Shown in pieces: positions 50,716-60,752 of a stretch of DNA of 64,000 nt. The translations under genes and the position numbers were made by a program. The stretch is from Maribacter vaceletii (GTDB taxonomy: Bacteria > Bacteroidota > Bacteroidia > Flavobacteriales > Flavobacteriaceae): contig NZ_RBIQ01000007.1 of the NCBI RefSeq assembly GCF_003634105.1, positions 620,001 to 684,000 of the forward strand, read 5' to 3'. Positions within the stretch are counted from its first letter, which is position 1, and every line of letters starts with the position of its first letter. The notes beneath the pieces were generated by a model. That model did not search any database. It was not told the DNA's origin and saw only the letters and a program-made list of their open reading frames with translations.

Positions 50716-53700
50716 ATGGTAAGCAAAATAGATTGTATTTATATGTTTCTTTTTCTTGTTTTATGTAGCTGTAATAAGAAAAGTGAGCTATCTGGTTTAA
50801 ATTCTGCTAATGAAGCAATTTTTACAAAACTATCTCAAGAGCAGACAGGGATAAATTTTGCTAATGAGCTTTATGAGAATATGAAATTCAATGGCGTACA
50901 ATATGAGTACTATTACAATGGAAGTGGTTTAGCAGTTGCCGATTTTAATAACGACGGGTTAAAAGATGTATTTTTTGTTTCCACCTTAAAAAAACACCAA
51001 ATTTTCTTAAATCAAGGAGATTTAAAATTTAAGGATGTAACAAGCCATACTGGTATAACATTCCAACAAAAATTTTCGGGAGGGGTTACTATTGTAGATA
51101 TAAATAATGATGGTTGGATGGATGTGTATATTTCTAACTCTGGAAAATATAAAGGGGAAGAGAAAAGAAGAAACAAGCTCTATATTAATATGGGAGCAAA
51201 AGGAGAACATAAAATTCCCACTTTTACGGAACAAGGAAAAAAATATGGTCTAGATATAGCAGATTGTTCTACACAAGCAACTTTTTTTGACTACGATAAA
51301 GATGGTGATTTAGATATGTATTTGTTAAATCATTTTCCATCTACTTATCCAGATAACACAACTATTGAAGAATTATTAGATGTAGACGGGGGTGTTTCTA
51401 ACGATAGATTATTACGAAATGACAACAATTATTTTACAGATATAAGTAAGAAAGCAGGTATAATACATAATCGTTTAGAGTATGGATTAGGTATAGCAAT
51501 TGGAGATGTAAATAATGATACTTGGCCAGATATATATGTATCTAATGATTATTCTGGAAAAGACCATCTATATATGAACAATATGGATGGCACTTTTACA
51601 GATAGAATTTTAGAAGCCACAAAAAACATTTCTTTTTTTGCAATGGGAAATGACATGTCTGATATAAATAACGATGGCTGGTTAGATATTATGACAGTAG
51701 ACATGATGGGAGAAAGTAATTACGATATTAAAACAAGTATGAGTGGAATGAATCCAAAAAAATTCCAAAATACAGTTGATATAGGATTGCATCATCAATA
51801 TATGTATAATGCATTACAAATAAACTCTGGTTTTTTAAATAAGAATAATGTGCCAATATTTTCTAATCTTGCTCAGTTAGCAGGAGTATCAAGAACGGAT
51901 TGGAGTTGGGCGCCATTATTTTTTGATATGGATAATGATGGATTTAAAGACCTTTTTGTTTCTAACGGAATAAAAAGAGATTTTAGAAATAACGACTTTG
52001 TAAATTACATGAATAAAAAGCAAGACACTATTCTTGCAAGTAAAAAATTTAGTCCAAAAGATTATATTTCTGACCTTTTAGATAAGATGCCAACAAGAAA
52101 AAAAGAAAACTTTTTCTTTAAAAATAACGATGGCCTTAATTTCACGAAGATGAATAAGGTTTGGGGAGACCAAACATTAACAAGTTCTAACGGTGCTGTT
52201 TATGCAGACATGGATAATGATGGCGATTTAGATATTATTGTTAATAATACAGATGACCCTGCATTTATTTTAAAGAATAACTCCAAAGAATTAGGATTAG
52301 GACATAGCTTAACTATTACACTAAAAGGCCCTCAAAAAAATAGAGATGGTATAGGTGCTCGTGTAGTGGTAACCACGGATGAAAATAAGCAAACACAAGA
52401 ATTATATTTTTCAAGAGGTTTTATGTCTGCCATGTCTAGAGAGCTGCATTTTGGACTTGGTACATCGTCAAAAGCAACAGTAGAAATTATATGGCCAGAT
52501 AATAAGCATCAGTTATTAAAAAATGTAACGGCAAATCAATTGTTGACTATAAATTATTCCGATGCCGTAGTTGCATCAACCCAAGAAAAAAAGAAATTAG
52601 AAAACACCCTTTTTTCTAAAAATACAGTAAAAGGTCTAAATTATATGCATAAGGAAAATGATTTTGATGATTTTGCAAGAGAAAGTCTATTGCCACATAA
52701 AATGTCTAACGAAGGGCCTTCTTTAGCGGTTGGCGATATAAATGGAGATGGATTAGAGGATATCCATGTTGGTGGAGCATTAGCTATGCAAGGAGTAATA
52801 TATATACAAAATAGTGATGGCTCTTTTGCATTAGCTAATGAAACACTTATGGAAAAAGAGTCTGCTTATGAAGATGTAGCATCCGAATTTATTGATGTTG
52901 ATAACGATGGTGACTTAGATTTATATATAGTTAGTGGTGGTAATGAAAACCTAGAAGGTTCAGTCTTATTAAGAGATAGGCTTTATATAAATGATGGTAA
53001 AGGAAACTTTACGAAAACTTCTGGTGCGCTACCTAAAATAGCTATTAGCGGCTCATGTATTAAAGCGATAGATTATGATAATGACGGCGATAAAGATTTA
53101 TTTATAGGTGGCAGGCAAGTACCTGGTAAATACCCTGCACCTGCAAAAAGTTATTTGTTACAAAACAATAGTATAGCAGGGAAAGTAATATTTGAAGAAG
53201 CTAAATTAGAAGTTAATAATTTATGGCAAAATTTAGGTATGGTTACAGATGCAGTTTGGATAGATCTTAATGAGGATGGTTTTTTAGATCTTATAACTGC
53301 CGGAGAGTGGATGCCAATACGAGTGTTTGAAAATGATAAGGGGAAAGATTTTACAGAAAAAACTAAAGAATATGGTTTAGAAGAAACTAATGGTTGGTGG
53401 TATAGTCTTGCTGTTCATGATTTTGACAAGGATGGTGATAAAGATATTATAGCAGGAAATTTAGGGCTTAACTATAAATATAAAGCAAGTAATACTGCTC
53501 CTTTTGAGGTTTTTGCTAGCGATTTTGATGCCTCTGGAAGTAATGATATTGTACTAAGTTATTACGATGATAAAAAATTAGTACCAGTTAGAGGGCGCGA
53601 ATGCTCCTCTAGACAAATGCCTTTTTTAAAAGAAAAATTTCCTACCTATGATGCTTATGGAAAAGCCACGGTGACGGATATCTTCGATGATAATCAATTA

Positions 53701-54099
53701 AAAAAATCAGTGCATTTAAAAGCGAATACCTTTGAAACTACGCTTTTTAAAAATGAAGGAGGAAAGTTTGTGTCAAAAAAACTAGAAACAGGAGTTCAGA
53801 CATCATCCGTTAATGATATTTTAGTAGACGATATGGATGGAGATGGATTTGCAGATATACTAATGGCAGGAAATCTTTATGGTTCCGAAGTAGAAACACC
53901 TAGAAACGATGCCGCTCATGGCTTGTTTTTAAAAGGAAATGCAGAAGGAGATTTTAAATTGATAAAAGGTAGAGAGAGTGGATTGATGATAGATGGAGAA
54001 GTAAAGTACATTAAAACTATTATTATTAACAAACGCAAAAACATTATCGTAGCAAAGAATAACCAAGCTCTAGAAATTATAGCTATCAACCCACATTAA
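50716..54099 (+). CDS. FG-GAP/VCBS-repeat lipoprotein with ASPIC/UnbV domain (paralogue 1)
   Basis: 1127 residues. Lipoprotein signal peptide (VLCSCNKKS). At least ten FG-GAP repeats carry the calcium-binding pattern DxNxDGxxD (ADFNNDGLKDVFFVS, VDINNDGWMDVYIS, YDKDGDLDMYLL); an ASPIC/UnbV module lies at ~560-600 (GIGARVVVTTD, LHFGLGTSSKATVEIIWPD). Such beta-propeller lipoproteins are common in bacteroidete SusCD loci and probably bind glycan at the surface. A close paralogue of similar length lies on the other strand (55977-59303). Confidence 0.9.
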   Translation: MVSKIDCIYMFLFLVLCSCNKKSELSGLNSANEAIFTKLSQEQTGINFANELYENMKFNGVQYEYYYNGSGLAVADFNNDGLKDVFFVSTLKKHQIFLNQGDLKFKDVTSHTGITFQQKFSGGVTIVDINNDGWMDVYISNSGKYKGEEKRRNKLYINMGAKGEHKIPTFTEQGKKYGLDIADCSTQATFFDYDKDGDLDMYLLNHFPSTYPDNTTIEELLDVDGGVSNDRLLRNDNNYFTDISKKAGIIHNRLEYGLGIAIGDVNNDTWPDIYVSNDYSGKDHLYMNNMDGTFTDRILEATKNISFFAMGNDMSDINNDGWLDIMTVDMMGESNYDIKTSMSGMNPKKFQNTVDIGLHHQYMYNALQINSGFLNKNNVPIFSNLAQLAGVSRTDWSWAPLFFDMDNDGFKDLFVSNGIKRDFRNNDFVNYMNKKQDTILASKKFSPKDYISDLLDKMPTRKKENFFFKNNDGLNFTKMNKVWGDQTLTSSNGAVYADMDNDGDLDIIVNNTDDPAFILKNNSKELGLGHSLTITLKGPQKNRDGIGARVVVTTDENKQTQELYFSRGFMSAMSRELHFGLGTSSKATVEIIWPDNKHQLLKNVTANQLLTINYSDAVVASTQEKKKLENTLFSKNTVKGLNYMHKENDFDDFARESLLPHKMSNEGPSLAVGDINGDGLEDIHVGGALAMQGVIYIQNSDGSFALANETLMEKESAYEDVASEFIDVDNDGDLDLYIVSGGNENLEGSVLLRDRLYINDGKGNFTKTSGALPKIAISGSCIKAIDYDNDGDKDLFIGGRQVPGKYPAPAKSYLLQNNSIAGKVIFEEAKLEVNNLWQNLGMVTDAVWIDLNEDGFLDLITAGEWMPIRVFENDKGKDFTEKTKEYGLEETNGWWYSLAVHDFDKDGDKDIIAGNLGLNYKYKASNTAPFEVFASDFDASGSNDIVLSYYDDKKLVPVRGRECSSRQMPFLKEKFPTYDAYGKATVTDIFDDNQLKKSVHLKANTFETTLFKNEGGKFVSKKLETGVQTSSVNDILVDDMDGDGFADILMAGNLYGSEVETPRNDAAHGLFLKGNAEGDFKLIKGRESGLMIDGEVKYIKTIIINKRKNIIVAKNNQALEIIAINPH

Positions 54100-54137
54100 T
54101 AAAATTTAAAAATAATAGTCCTACAAACTAAAAAATT

Positions 54138-55868
54138 ATGATCTCTAATTCTAACAATACTATAAAACCCTCTTTACTCAAAACAATAGTGACTATTGTT
54201 ATAGCTTCTTTTTGTACTATATCTACAGCACAAGCTATACCTTACCTAAAAAAAGAAAAAAACAAAACACAGCTTATAGTAAACAACAAACCATTTCTTA
54301 TGCTTGCTGGGGAACTATCCAATTCTGTTAGTGGTAGTATAGAACATATGCTACCTAGCGGAAAACCACTACCAAGAAAAGAATATTCCATGGTGGGTGG
54401 TACTTTAGGAAATGACACCAGTAAAAATATGGATTATGATGGCTCCGTTTGGGACCAAATGGTGGATCTAAATGTAAATACGGTATTAGTTGCTGTAAGT
54501 TGGGAAATGATAGAACCACAAGAAGGTACCTTTGACTTTACAGCGGTAGATGCTATAATTAAAGGAGCACGAGAAAAAAATATAAAAATAATCCCACTAT
54601 GGTTTGGATCCTGGAAAAATGGGATGTCTAGTTATGCGCCACTTTGGCTAAAAAAAGATTACAAAAAATTTCCTAGATCAAAAACTAAAAAATCGGGCAG
54701 TGTAGAGGTTGTTTCTACCTTAAGTTTAGAAGCTCGTAATGCAGATGCCAAAGCTTTTACAGAACTAATGAAGCATATTAAAAAAGTAGATAGCGAGCAT
54801 AGAACCGTTATTATGGTGCAAGTAGAAAATGAGGTTGGCCTTATGGACGATTCTAGAGACCGCTCTGCTATAGCCGAAAAAGAATTTAAAAAGGATGTTC
54901 CTAAAGCTTTAATGGAATATTTAATTAAAAATAAAAAAACACTAATGCCACAATTAAAAGAATTATGGGCATCTAGCGGCTATAAAAAGTCTGGAAATTG
55001 GGAAGAAGTTTTTGGTTCTAGTGTTTGGACAGACTTGGCTTTTATGTCATGGCAATACGCTACTTACATGAATTATGTTGCAAAATTAGGTAAAGAGGAA
55101 TACAATTTACCAATGTTTGTTAATGCTTGGTTAGAATATGAGGGTAGTCCACTTCCTGGAGGGTTCCCAACTGGCGGGCCATTACCAAGAGTAAAAGATA
55201 TTTGGAAAGCTGGTGCTCCAGATATAGATTTTATGAGCCCTGATATTTATGGTGGAGACTTTGTTGAGTGGTGCAACCAATATACCACCCAAGGAGATCC
55301 TCTTTTTATTCCAGAAACATGGTGGACAAAACCAGAATATGTGGGCTATATGCTATACGCTATCGGAAATTACAATACTTTGGGTGTTGCTCCCTTTGGT
55401 ATTGACAGGGTAAACCCTAAAGAGGAACCTTTACTTAGAGAAATGTATAGTGCGGTAAACTACTTATCCCCTTCTATTTTAGAAAGTCAGGGAAATAAAG
55501 ATAAAATAAGTGGGTTCCTATTAAACAAAGACACCCCTTTTGTAGAGATAAGTATGGGAGATTATATGGTTAGAGCAGAACTATATAAAAGAAGAGGCAT
55601 TTACAGAGTAGAAGACGCTTATGGAGTAATACTTAAAACAGGAGATAACCATTTTACAATAACAGGAAGCAAAGCTGTTATTAGCTTTATACCAAAAGAC
55701 AAGAGTGTAAAAGCTGGTATTGGTACCGTAGACGAATATATAGAAGTTAATAACAAATGGATCAAAGGTCGTAGACTAGGTGGTGATGAAACTAATAGAG
55801 GAATGGGCGTATTTCTTCCAGTAGAAGGTATTGGAATCCAGAAGACAGAAATATATACGTATAAATAG
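54138..55868 (+). CDS. GH35-like beta-galactosidase with DUF5597 C-terminal domain
   Basis: 576 residues. Signal peptide to STAQA; a GH35-type TIM barrel with the acid/base in VQVENEVG (Glu232) and a likely nucleophile in IPETWW (Glu393); C-terminal beta domain (~440-576), the DUF5597 module found in this enzyme group. It would release beta-galactose from the end of oligosaccharides in the periplasm. It is 38 bases after paralogue 1 and probably co-transcribed; a perfect terminator follows. Confidence 0.88.
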   Translation: MISNSNNTIKPSLLKTIVTIVIASFCTISTAQAIPYLKKEKNKTQLIVNNKPFLMLAGELSNSVSGSIEHMLPSGKPLPRKEYSMVGGTLGNDTSKNMDYDGSVWDQMVDLNVNTVLVAVSWEMIEPQEGTFDFTAVDAIIKGAREKNIKIIPLWFGSWKNGMSSYAPLWLKKDYKKFPRSKTKKSGSVEVVSTLSLEARNADAKAFTELMKHIKKVDSEHRTVIMVQVENEVGLMDDSRDRSAIAEKEFKKDVPKALMEYLIKNKKTLMPQLKELWASSGYKKSGNWEEVFGSSVWTDLAFMSWQYATYMNYVAKLGKEEYNLPMFVNAWLEYEGSPLPGGFPTGGPLPRVKDIWKAGAPDIDFMSPDIYGGDFVEWCNQYTTQGDPLFIPETWWTKPEYVGYMLYAIGNYNTLGVAPFGIDRVNPKEEPLLREMYSAVNYLSPSILESQGNKDKISGFLLNKDTPFVEISMGDYMVRAELYKRRGIYRVEDAYGVILKTGDNHFTITGSKAVISFIPKDKSVKAGIGTVDEYIEVNNKWIKGRRLGGDETNRGMGVFLPVEGIGIQKTEIYTYK

Positions 55869-55894
55869 TAAATTATTTTGAGTTATACTGAATG

Positions 55895-55936
55895 AAAAAA
55901 GAGATATGTTTCACTAAAGAAACGTATCTCTTTTTT
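55895..55936. terminator. Bidirectional terminator of the PUL
   Basis: AAAAAAGAGATATGTTTC-ACTAAA-GAAACGTATCTCTTTTTT, 18-bp stem with one G-U pair and T-runs on both sides; it ends both convergent transcripts. Confidence 0.9.
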
Positions 55937-55976
55937 GTACTTATGTACTAGTAAAAGTCTAACAGTTTATAAGAGG

Positions 55977-58900
55977 CTAATTGATATTTTTTACACTAAA
56001 CAATTGATGGTTACTATTATTGTTTGCTATAAAAATGTTTTTCCCTTCTTTAGATTTTAGAAGTAACATTTTTCGAACATCTTTATCTGTAAAAAGACCA
56101 GTACTATTATTGTCTTTATAATTAAAAGTACCGTTGGCATCACCCTTGTAAAATATTCCTTTTCCAGCATCTGCTCGTGTAGTTTCTACTTCGGGCATAT
56201 AATTATTACCAGCCATAAGTAAATCTTTTTTCTGATCCCCGTCAAAATCTTCATAAAGGATAGAATTTATAGGAGCAATTTGTGCTTCATTAGAAAAAGC
56301 TTTAAAAGAATAGCGATTGTTCCCTTGATTAATAAAAATACCGGATCTAAATTCTGTAGCCTTAAAATGTAAAGAGGTATTTAATCCTTCTCCAAAAATA
56401 TCTTTAAGGTCTGCATTTGCAAATGCGTCATAGCTGGTAAATTTTTCTTTTAGTGAAGGAATTTGTTGTGCCGTACAAGATTTTCCGCGTATTGGAACCT
56501 GATTATCTTTGTAGTATTTTGCTAAAATAATATCTTCAATCCCATTATTATCGTAATCATTGGTGTAGACATGAAAGGGTTCTTCTTTAGATGCATGAAA
56601 ATTGTAATTTAATCCTAAATTTCCTGCAACAATATCGTTATCCCCATCTTCATCTATATCAGCTATTACTATTTTATTCCACCAACCAACGGAAGAAGAA
56701 AGATCTGTATAGGAATCGGTTTTGGTTAATTTTCCATTATTATTTGTGAATACTTCAATCCCCATCCATTCCCCAGTAACTATTAAATCTAAATCCGTAT
56801 CGTTATCTATATCATTCCAAATAGCATCGGTTACCATACCAACCTTCTCTAATGCAGGTGCAAGTTCTTTGGTTTGTATTTTAAATTTCCCTTTTTCATT
56901 TATTAGCAAATAGCTATTAGGCGTATAAGGATATTTTCCAGGAATTACTCTACTGCCAACAAATAAATCTTGATCCCCGTCATTATCATAATCTGCAGCA
57001 GTAACCATAGAGCCAGCAGATTTTATGGATGGAATATTTTTTGAACGTTTAAAAACGCCGTTTCCTTTGTTAATGTACAATCTGTCTTCTAATATTTCAG
57101 AATTTTCATTAAACTCATAGCTGCCACTAACTACATATAAATCTAAATCATTGTCATTATCGGCATCAAAAAAAGTAGCATTAACATCTTCGTATTCTTT
57201 GTCTTTTATAAAATCTGGAATGCTAACTTCTTTAAATGTATTATTTGGTTGTGCAACTAATAATTTACCAGGGCTATTATGCGCCCCTCCAATATAAATA
57301 TCTTCTAGAGAGTCATTGTTTAAATCTGCTTTTGCAACAGCAGGGCCCGTTTGTGATAGTTTATGGGGCAGTAGTAATTGTTTTTTATAGTCATCAAACA
57401 CTGGGTCAATATGGGAATAGTCTATTAGTTGTTCTTTAAAAAGTACACCTTTAGATGCTTTTTCCGATGCAACATTTTTTTGGGGATTGTACGTAATAGT
57501 TAGGGTTTGGTTTGCTGCAACATCTTTTAGGATTTGCGTTTTTCCATCGGGCCATAATACTTCAATATAAGGAATTGTTTTATTTTCCTTTAATCCAAAA
57601 TGTAACTTGTTAGAGACGGATGATAAAAAACCTCTGGAGCCTATTACTTGTCTTGTTTGTATTTCTCCATTCTCCTGATGTAATTTAATACTAGCACCAA
57701 TGCCTTGTTTATTTTCTTTAGGGCCATCAATATTAAATTGCACATAATTATTTTGAGAAATACTTCTAGAATTGTTTCTTAAAATAGTAGCATTATCATC
57801 AATATTATTTACAACAATATCTAAATCTCCGTCATTATCTAAATCGCTATAAATAGCGCCATTAGAAAAACTTTCTTTTTCGTTTGTCCAATCTGCAGTT
57901 TTATTTTCAAAAGTTAAATCTCCCTTATTTCTAAAAATATAATTGGTTAATTTTTGTTGTGGTAACTTTTGTGTTAATTCTAAAATCTTCTTAGCATCTA
58001 AATTGTCTTTATTATTTAAAGCATATGCATCTAGAGATCTAATAATATCTTTATTGACCACATCTCTATAAATTCCATTGGTAACATAAACATCATTAAA
58101 ACCATCTAAATCAAAATCAGCAAACAAGGTAGACCAACTCCAATCTGTTTTGGCAATTCCGCTCATATGGCCAATATCACTATAAGTACCATTACCATTA
58201 TTTAATTGCAGAGTGTTATGCATGTATTGGTAATAGTATCCTTTGTCTATCATTTTCTTAAACTTATCAATAGAGGTCATTGCCATTGTTGTTTTAGATC
58301 TAATATAATCTTCGGGTGCCATATCTAAAACCATTACATCTTGCAATCCGTCGTTATTTATATCTGCAATATCGCTACCCATACTAAAGTAAGATATGTG
58401 CTTAAAAGTCTTATCTCTACCATCTTTAAAGGTGCCATCTTGGTTATTAATAAATACAAAATCAGAGCCCACAAAGTCATTGGAAACATAAATGTCTGGC
58501 CAACTATCGTTATTAAAATCTCCTATTTGTGCATTTAGTCCAAAACCTAAATCGGGTAATATTCCTGCTTTTATAGATACATCATTAAAATGACCATTTC
58601 CATCATTATTATACAGTTTATCACTCCCTTTAAATGTTTTTGTTAATGGATGATTTTGAATGTTTTTTTTATCTAAAACAACACCAGAAACATCAAACCT
58701 AGAAGGGGCATTGGCAATGAATAAATCTAAATCGCCATCTTTATCGTAATCAAAAAAGGTAGAAGTTATAGATCTATCTGTATTTGCTATGCCATAAGAT
58801 TTTGCTTGCTCTGTAAAAGTTAAATCTCCATTATTAATGTATAGTAGGTTGGCCAATTTTTTTTCATCTTCATACCATCCTGCTCTATTAATGTATACAT

Positions 58901-59303
58901 CTAAAAAACCATCGTTATTAATATCCACAATAGATATTCCTGTATTAAATCCATCCGTTTTTTTTATACCAGATGTAGAGGTAATATCCTCAAATTTTAA
59001 ATCTCCTTTGTTTAAGAAAATTTTATTTTGATATAGGTTGGATACAAAAAAAAGATCTTCTAACCCATCGTTATTAAAATCTGCAGCGGCAACACCACTT
59101 CCAATATACATATACAGGTATTTGTAATAGTAAAGTTCTTCGGATTCTAAAACCTTATTTTGGAATTTAACCCCAGTATGATCTACTGGCATAGTAGAAA
59201 AAAGAGTTTTTGGAGTTTTGTTCTCTTCTCTTTTTTCACAAGAAAAAAAACATAAAATAACCAATAAGAATAATCTACTAAAGTAAAATTTTTTAGTGTG
59301 CAT
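55977..59303 (-). CDS. FG-GAP/VCBS-repeat lipoprotein with ASPIC/UnbV domain (paralogue 2)
   Basis: 1108 residues using the ATG at 59301-59303, which begins a clean lipoprotein signal (HTKKFYFSRLFLLVILCFFSC). The architecture matches paralogue 1 throughout: FG-GAP repeats (ADFNNDGLEDLFFVS, VDINNDGFLDVYIN, YDKDGDLDLFIA) and ASPIC/UnbV (GIGASIKLHQ, LHFGLKENKTIPYIEVLWPD). It lies opposite and convergent to the GH35 gene and overlaps the small upstream gene by 11 bases, so it is a separate transcript from susCD. Presumably a second surface glycan-binding or scaffold protein. Confidence 0.9.
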   Translation of the reverse strand: MHTKKFYFSRLFLLVILCFFSCEKREENKTPKTLFSTMPVDHTGVKFQNKVLESEELYYYKYLYMYIGSGVAAADFNNDGLEDLFFVSNLYQNKIFLNKGDLKFEDITSTSGIKKTDGFNTGISIVDINNDGFLDVYINRAGWYEDEKKLANLLYINNGDLTFTEQAKSYGIANTDRSITSTFFDYDKDGDLDLFIANAPSRFDVSGVVLDKKNIQNHPLTKTFKGSDKLYNNDGNGHFNDVSIKAGILPDLGFGLNAQIGDFNNDSWPDIYVSNDFVGSDFVFINNQDGTFKDGRDKTFKHISYFSMGSDIADINNDGLQDVMVLDMAPEDYIRSKTTMAMTSIDKFKKMIDKGYYYQYMHNTLQLNNGNGTYSDIGHMSGIAKTDWSWSTLFADFDLDGFNDVYVTNGIYRDVVNKDIIRSLDAYALNNKDNLDAKKILELTQKLPQQKLTNYIFRNKGDLTFENKTADWTNEKESFSNGAIYSDLDNDGDLDIVVNNIDDNATILRNNSRSISQNNYVQFNIDGPKENKQGIGASIKLHQENGEIQTRQVIGSRGFLSSVSNKLHFGLKENKTIPYIEVLWPDGKTQILKDVAANQTLTITYNPQKNVASEKASKGVLFKEQLIDYSHIDPVFDDYKKQLLLPHKLSQTGPAVAKADLNNDSLEDIYIGGAHNSPGKLLVAQPNNTFKEVSIPDFIKDKEYEDVNATFFDADNDNDLDLYVVSGSYEFNENSEILEDRLYINKGNGVFKRSKNIPSIKSAGSMVTAADYDNDGDQDLFVGSRVIPGKYPYTPNSYLLINEKGKFKIQTKELAPALEKVGMVTDAIWNDIDNDTDLDLIVTGEWMGIEVFTNNNGKLTKTDSYTDLSSSVGWWNKIVIADIDEDGDNDIVAGNLGLNYNFHASKEEPFHVYTNDYDNNGIEDIILAKYYKDNQVPIRGKSCTAQQIPSLKEKFTSYDAFANADLKDIFGEGLNTSLHFKATEFRSGIFINQGNNRYSFKAFSNEAQIAPINSILYEDFDGDQKKDLLMAGNNYMPEVETTRADAGKGIFYKGDANGTFNYKDNNSTGLFTDKDVRKMLLLKSKEGKNIFIANNNSNHQLFSVKNIN

Positions 59304-59703
59304 ATAGTTCTGGTGTAAAAGAGATTTTGTTAACGAACGAGCCATGTTTATCATAAAAAACATAGTCTATACTAATATTGTGTTTTTTAAAAGCTTCGTA
59401 ATTTGGATTCTCTTTAATTTCTTTTAATAAGTGAGGGCGTATTATTGCGCTAGAAGAGTCTATCTTCATATATCTTTTATCCATTGCGTAAAGCGTTTTG
59501 TAGTAGATGAAATTTGTATTAGAGATTGTACTAACACTATCTAACCTAGAATTTTTTTCTAAATATATAGGGCATTTTTTATTTAAATTTTGAGCCACCG
59601 ATTTCATTTGTTTTTCTACAGATTTTGGTTGTATAAAAAAGAGATTAATTGCATATATACTTATTGCAAGTAAGACAGCGCTTACTATTATTTTCTTTTT
59701 CAT
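59293..59703 (-). CDS. Small membrane-anchored protein of unknown function
   Basis: 136 residues. A single N-terminal helix (IVSAVLLAISIYAINLFFI) followed by a soluble domain with one Cys (NKKCPIYLEKNSRLDSV). No family recognised. Its end overlaps the start of FG-GAP paralogue 2 by 11 bases, indicating translational coupling and a joint role with that lipoprotein. It is the first gene of that minus-strand pair. Confidence 0.75.
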   Translation of the reverse strand: MKKKIIVSAVLLAISIYAINLFFIQPKSVEKQMKSVAQNLNKKCPIYLEKNSRLDSVSTISNTNFIYYKTLYAMDKRYMKIDSSSAIIRPHLLKEIKENPNYEAFKKHNISIDYVFYDKHGSFVNKISFTPELYAH

Positions 59704-59817
59704 TTATGAGAATTTTAACTGCAAATAACGGTTTAAACTTAGTATTCTAAAATACTAAAAATTTAGGGCATATTATAGTAATAGTCCTATATTTTGGGCA
59801 TTACATGTAATATTAAC
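59704..59817. promoter_or_regulatory. Symmetric elements upstream of the tiny lipoprotein ORF
   Basis: TTAGTATT-CTAA-AATACTAA (59739-59758), direct repeats ATTTAGGGCAT / ATTTTGGGCAT 30 bases apart (59761-59771 and 59791-59801), and the 10-bp palindrome TTACATGTAA (59801-59810) just before the ATG at 59818. They look like binding sites for one or more regulators. Confidence 0.35.
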
Positions 59818-59922
59818 ATGAGGAATAGAATAGCATTATTTTTAATAGTTGGTCTTTTATATTCCTGCCTAAATACACCTACAGAAATTATAGCTAAAAT
59901 AGTTTTAGAAGATATAGTATAA
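59818..59922 (+). CDS. Micro-lipoprotein (34 aa), candidate
   Basis: ATG ... TAA encoding 34 residues: MRNRIALFLIVGLLYSC then LNTPTEIIAKIVLEDIV. A charged start, hydrophobic core and lipobox LYSC make a clean Sec/SPII signal, leaving a mature chain of only 18 residues. It is too short for automatic calling and I cannot exclude chance, but symmetric motifs upstream (59739-59810) support a gene. Small lipoproteins of this kind act as toxins, envelope stress signals or structural spacers; no relative is recognised. Confidence 0.4.
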   Translation: MRNRIALFLIVGLLYSCLNTPTEIIAKIVLEDIV

Positions 59923-60314
59923 ATACTCTGTTGCATTACTATGATAACTTTTTAATCTCTAAAAACAGCATTTAAAAAATTAGCATGGTACTAGTACGCT
60001 TAACCATTATACTTTTTTATTTCATGTTGGTGTATATATAATACAAATGAGAACGCTACTACCCTATGTTATACTCTAAAAATAAAGTTATAATTGATGA
60101 AATGCATGTGATTTAAAGTATAATTTTATGTTATAATCTTTTATAATTATTTTTTACAAAAGATGGTTTTTCATCCGAAATTCTAATTTATTTCACTCGC
60201 CCACATTGTATATAGATGCCCTTATTTATGGTGATTTATTCGAACTTAAACGACTACAAACGTTTACAAGCGAAAGTAAGTATTTTGTAACCGAATATTT
60301 TTTAAGTGCTGTTC
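59923..60314. other. Intergenic region upstream of ssb
   Basis: AT-rich, without a coding frame I trust. There is a GC-richer patch near 60190-60250 (CTCGCCCACATTGTATATAGATGCCC). TATGTTTG at 60315-60322, matching the -7 consensus, is probably the ssb promoter; a long leader of ~55 nt follows. Confidence 0.4.
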
Positions 60315-60322
60315 TATGTTTG
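60315..60322 (+). promoter_or_regulatory. ssb promoter -7 element
   Basis: TATGTTTG, a perfect TAnnTTTG match 58 bases upstream of the ssb ATG at 60381. The -33 element is unclear. Confidence 0.45.
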
Positions 60323-60380
60323 CAATGTGGTAGCAATAAAGCGCCATAGTATTAACTGTTTAACATTAAAATTAGAACTT

Positions 60381-60713
60381 ATGAACGCACTTAAAAACAA
60401 AGTACAGTTGATTGGACATTTAGGACAAGACCCAGAAATTGTAACCCTAGACGGCGGAAAAAAATTAGCAAAATTCTCTATGGCAACCACAGACCATTAC
60501 AAAAATGCGAATGGCGAAAAAGTAGAAGACACCCAATGGCACAACATTGTTGCTTGGGGAAAAACAGCAGACATTGTAGAAAACTTTTTAGTAAAAGGAA
60601 AACAAGTAGCTGTAGAAGGGAAACTTACCCACCGTAGTTATGACACCAAAGAAGGCGAAAAAAGATATATTACTGAGATTCGTTGTAATGAGTTATTAAT
60701 GTTAGGGAAGTAA
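60381..60713 (+). CDS. ssb: Single-stranded DNA-binding protein, short form
   Basis: 110 residues: an OB fold (NKVQLIGHLGQDPEIV ... VAVEGKLTHRSYDTKEGEKRYITEI) that ends directly after the domain (ELLMLGK). It lacks the flexible linker and acidic DDDIPF-like tip that recruit repair and replication partners, so it probably is not the main SSB. The frame extends 25 codons upstream, but the ATG at 60381 gives the standard N-terminus. Short SSBs occur in plasmids, phages and as second copies in bacteria. Confidence 0.92.
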   Translation: MNALKNKVQLIGHLGQDPEIVTLDGGKKLAKFSMATTDHYKNANGEKVEDTQWHNIVAWGKTADIVENFLVKGKQVAVEGKLTHRSYDTKEGEKRYITEIRCNELLMLGK

Positions 60714-60752
60714 TACTACTTTTTAAAATAGCATTTAAAACTAAATAAAGAA

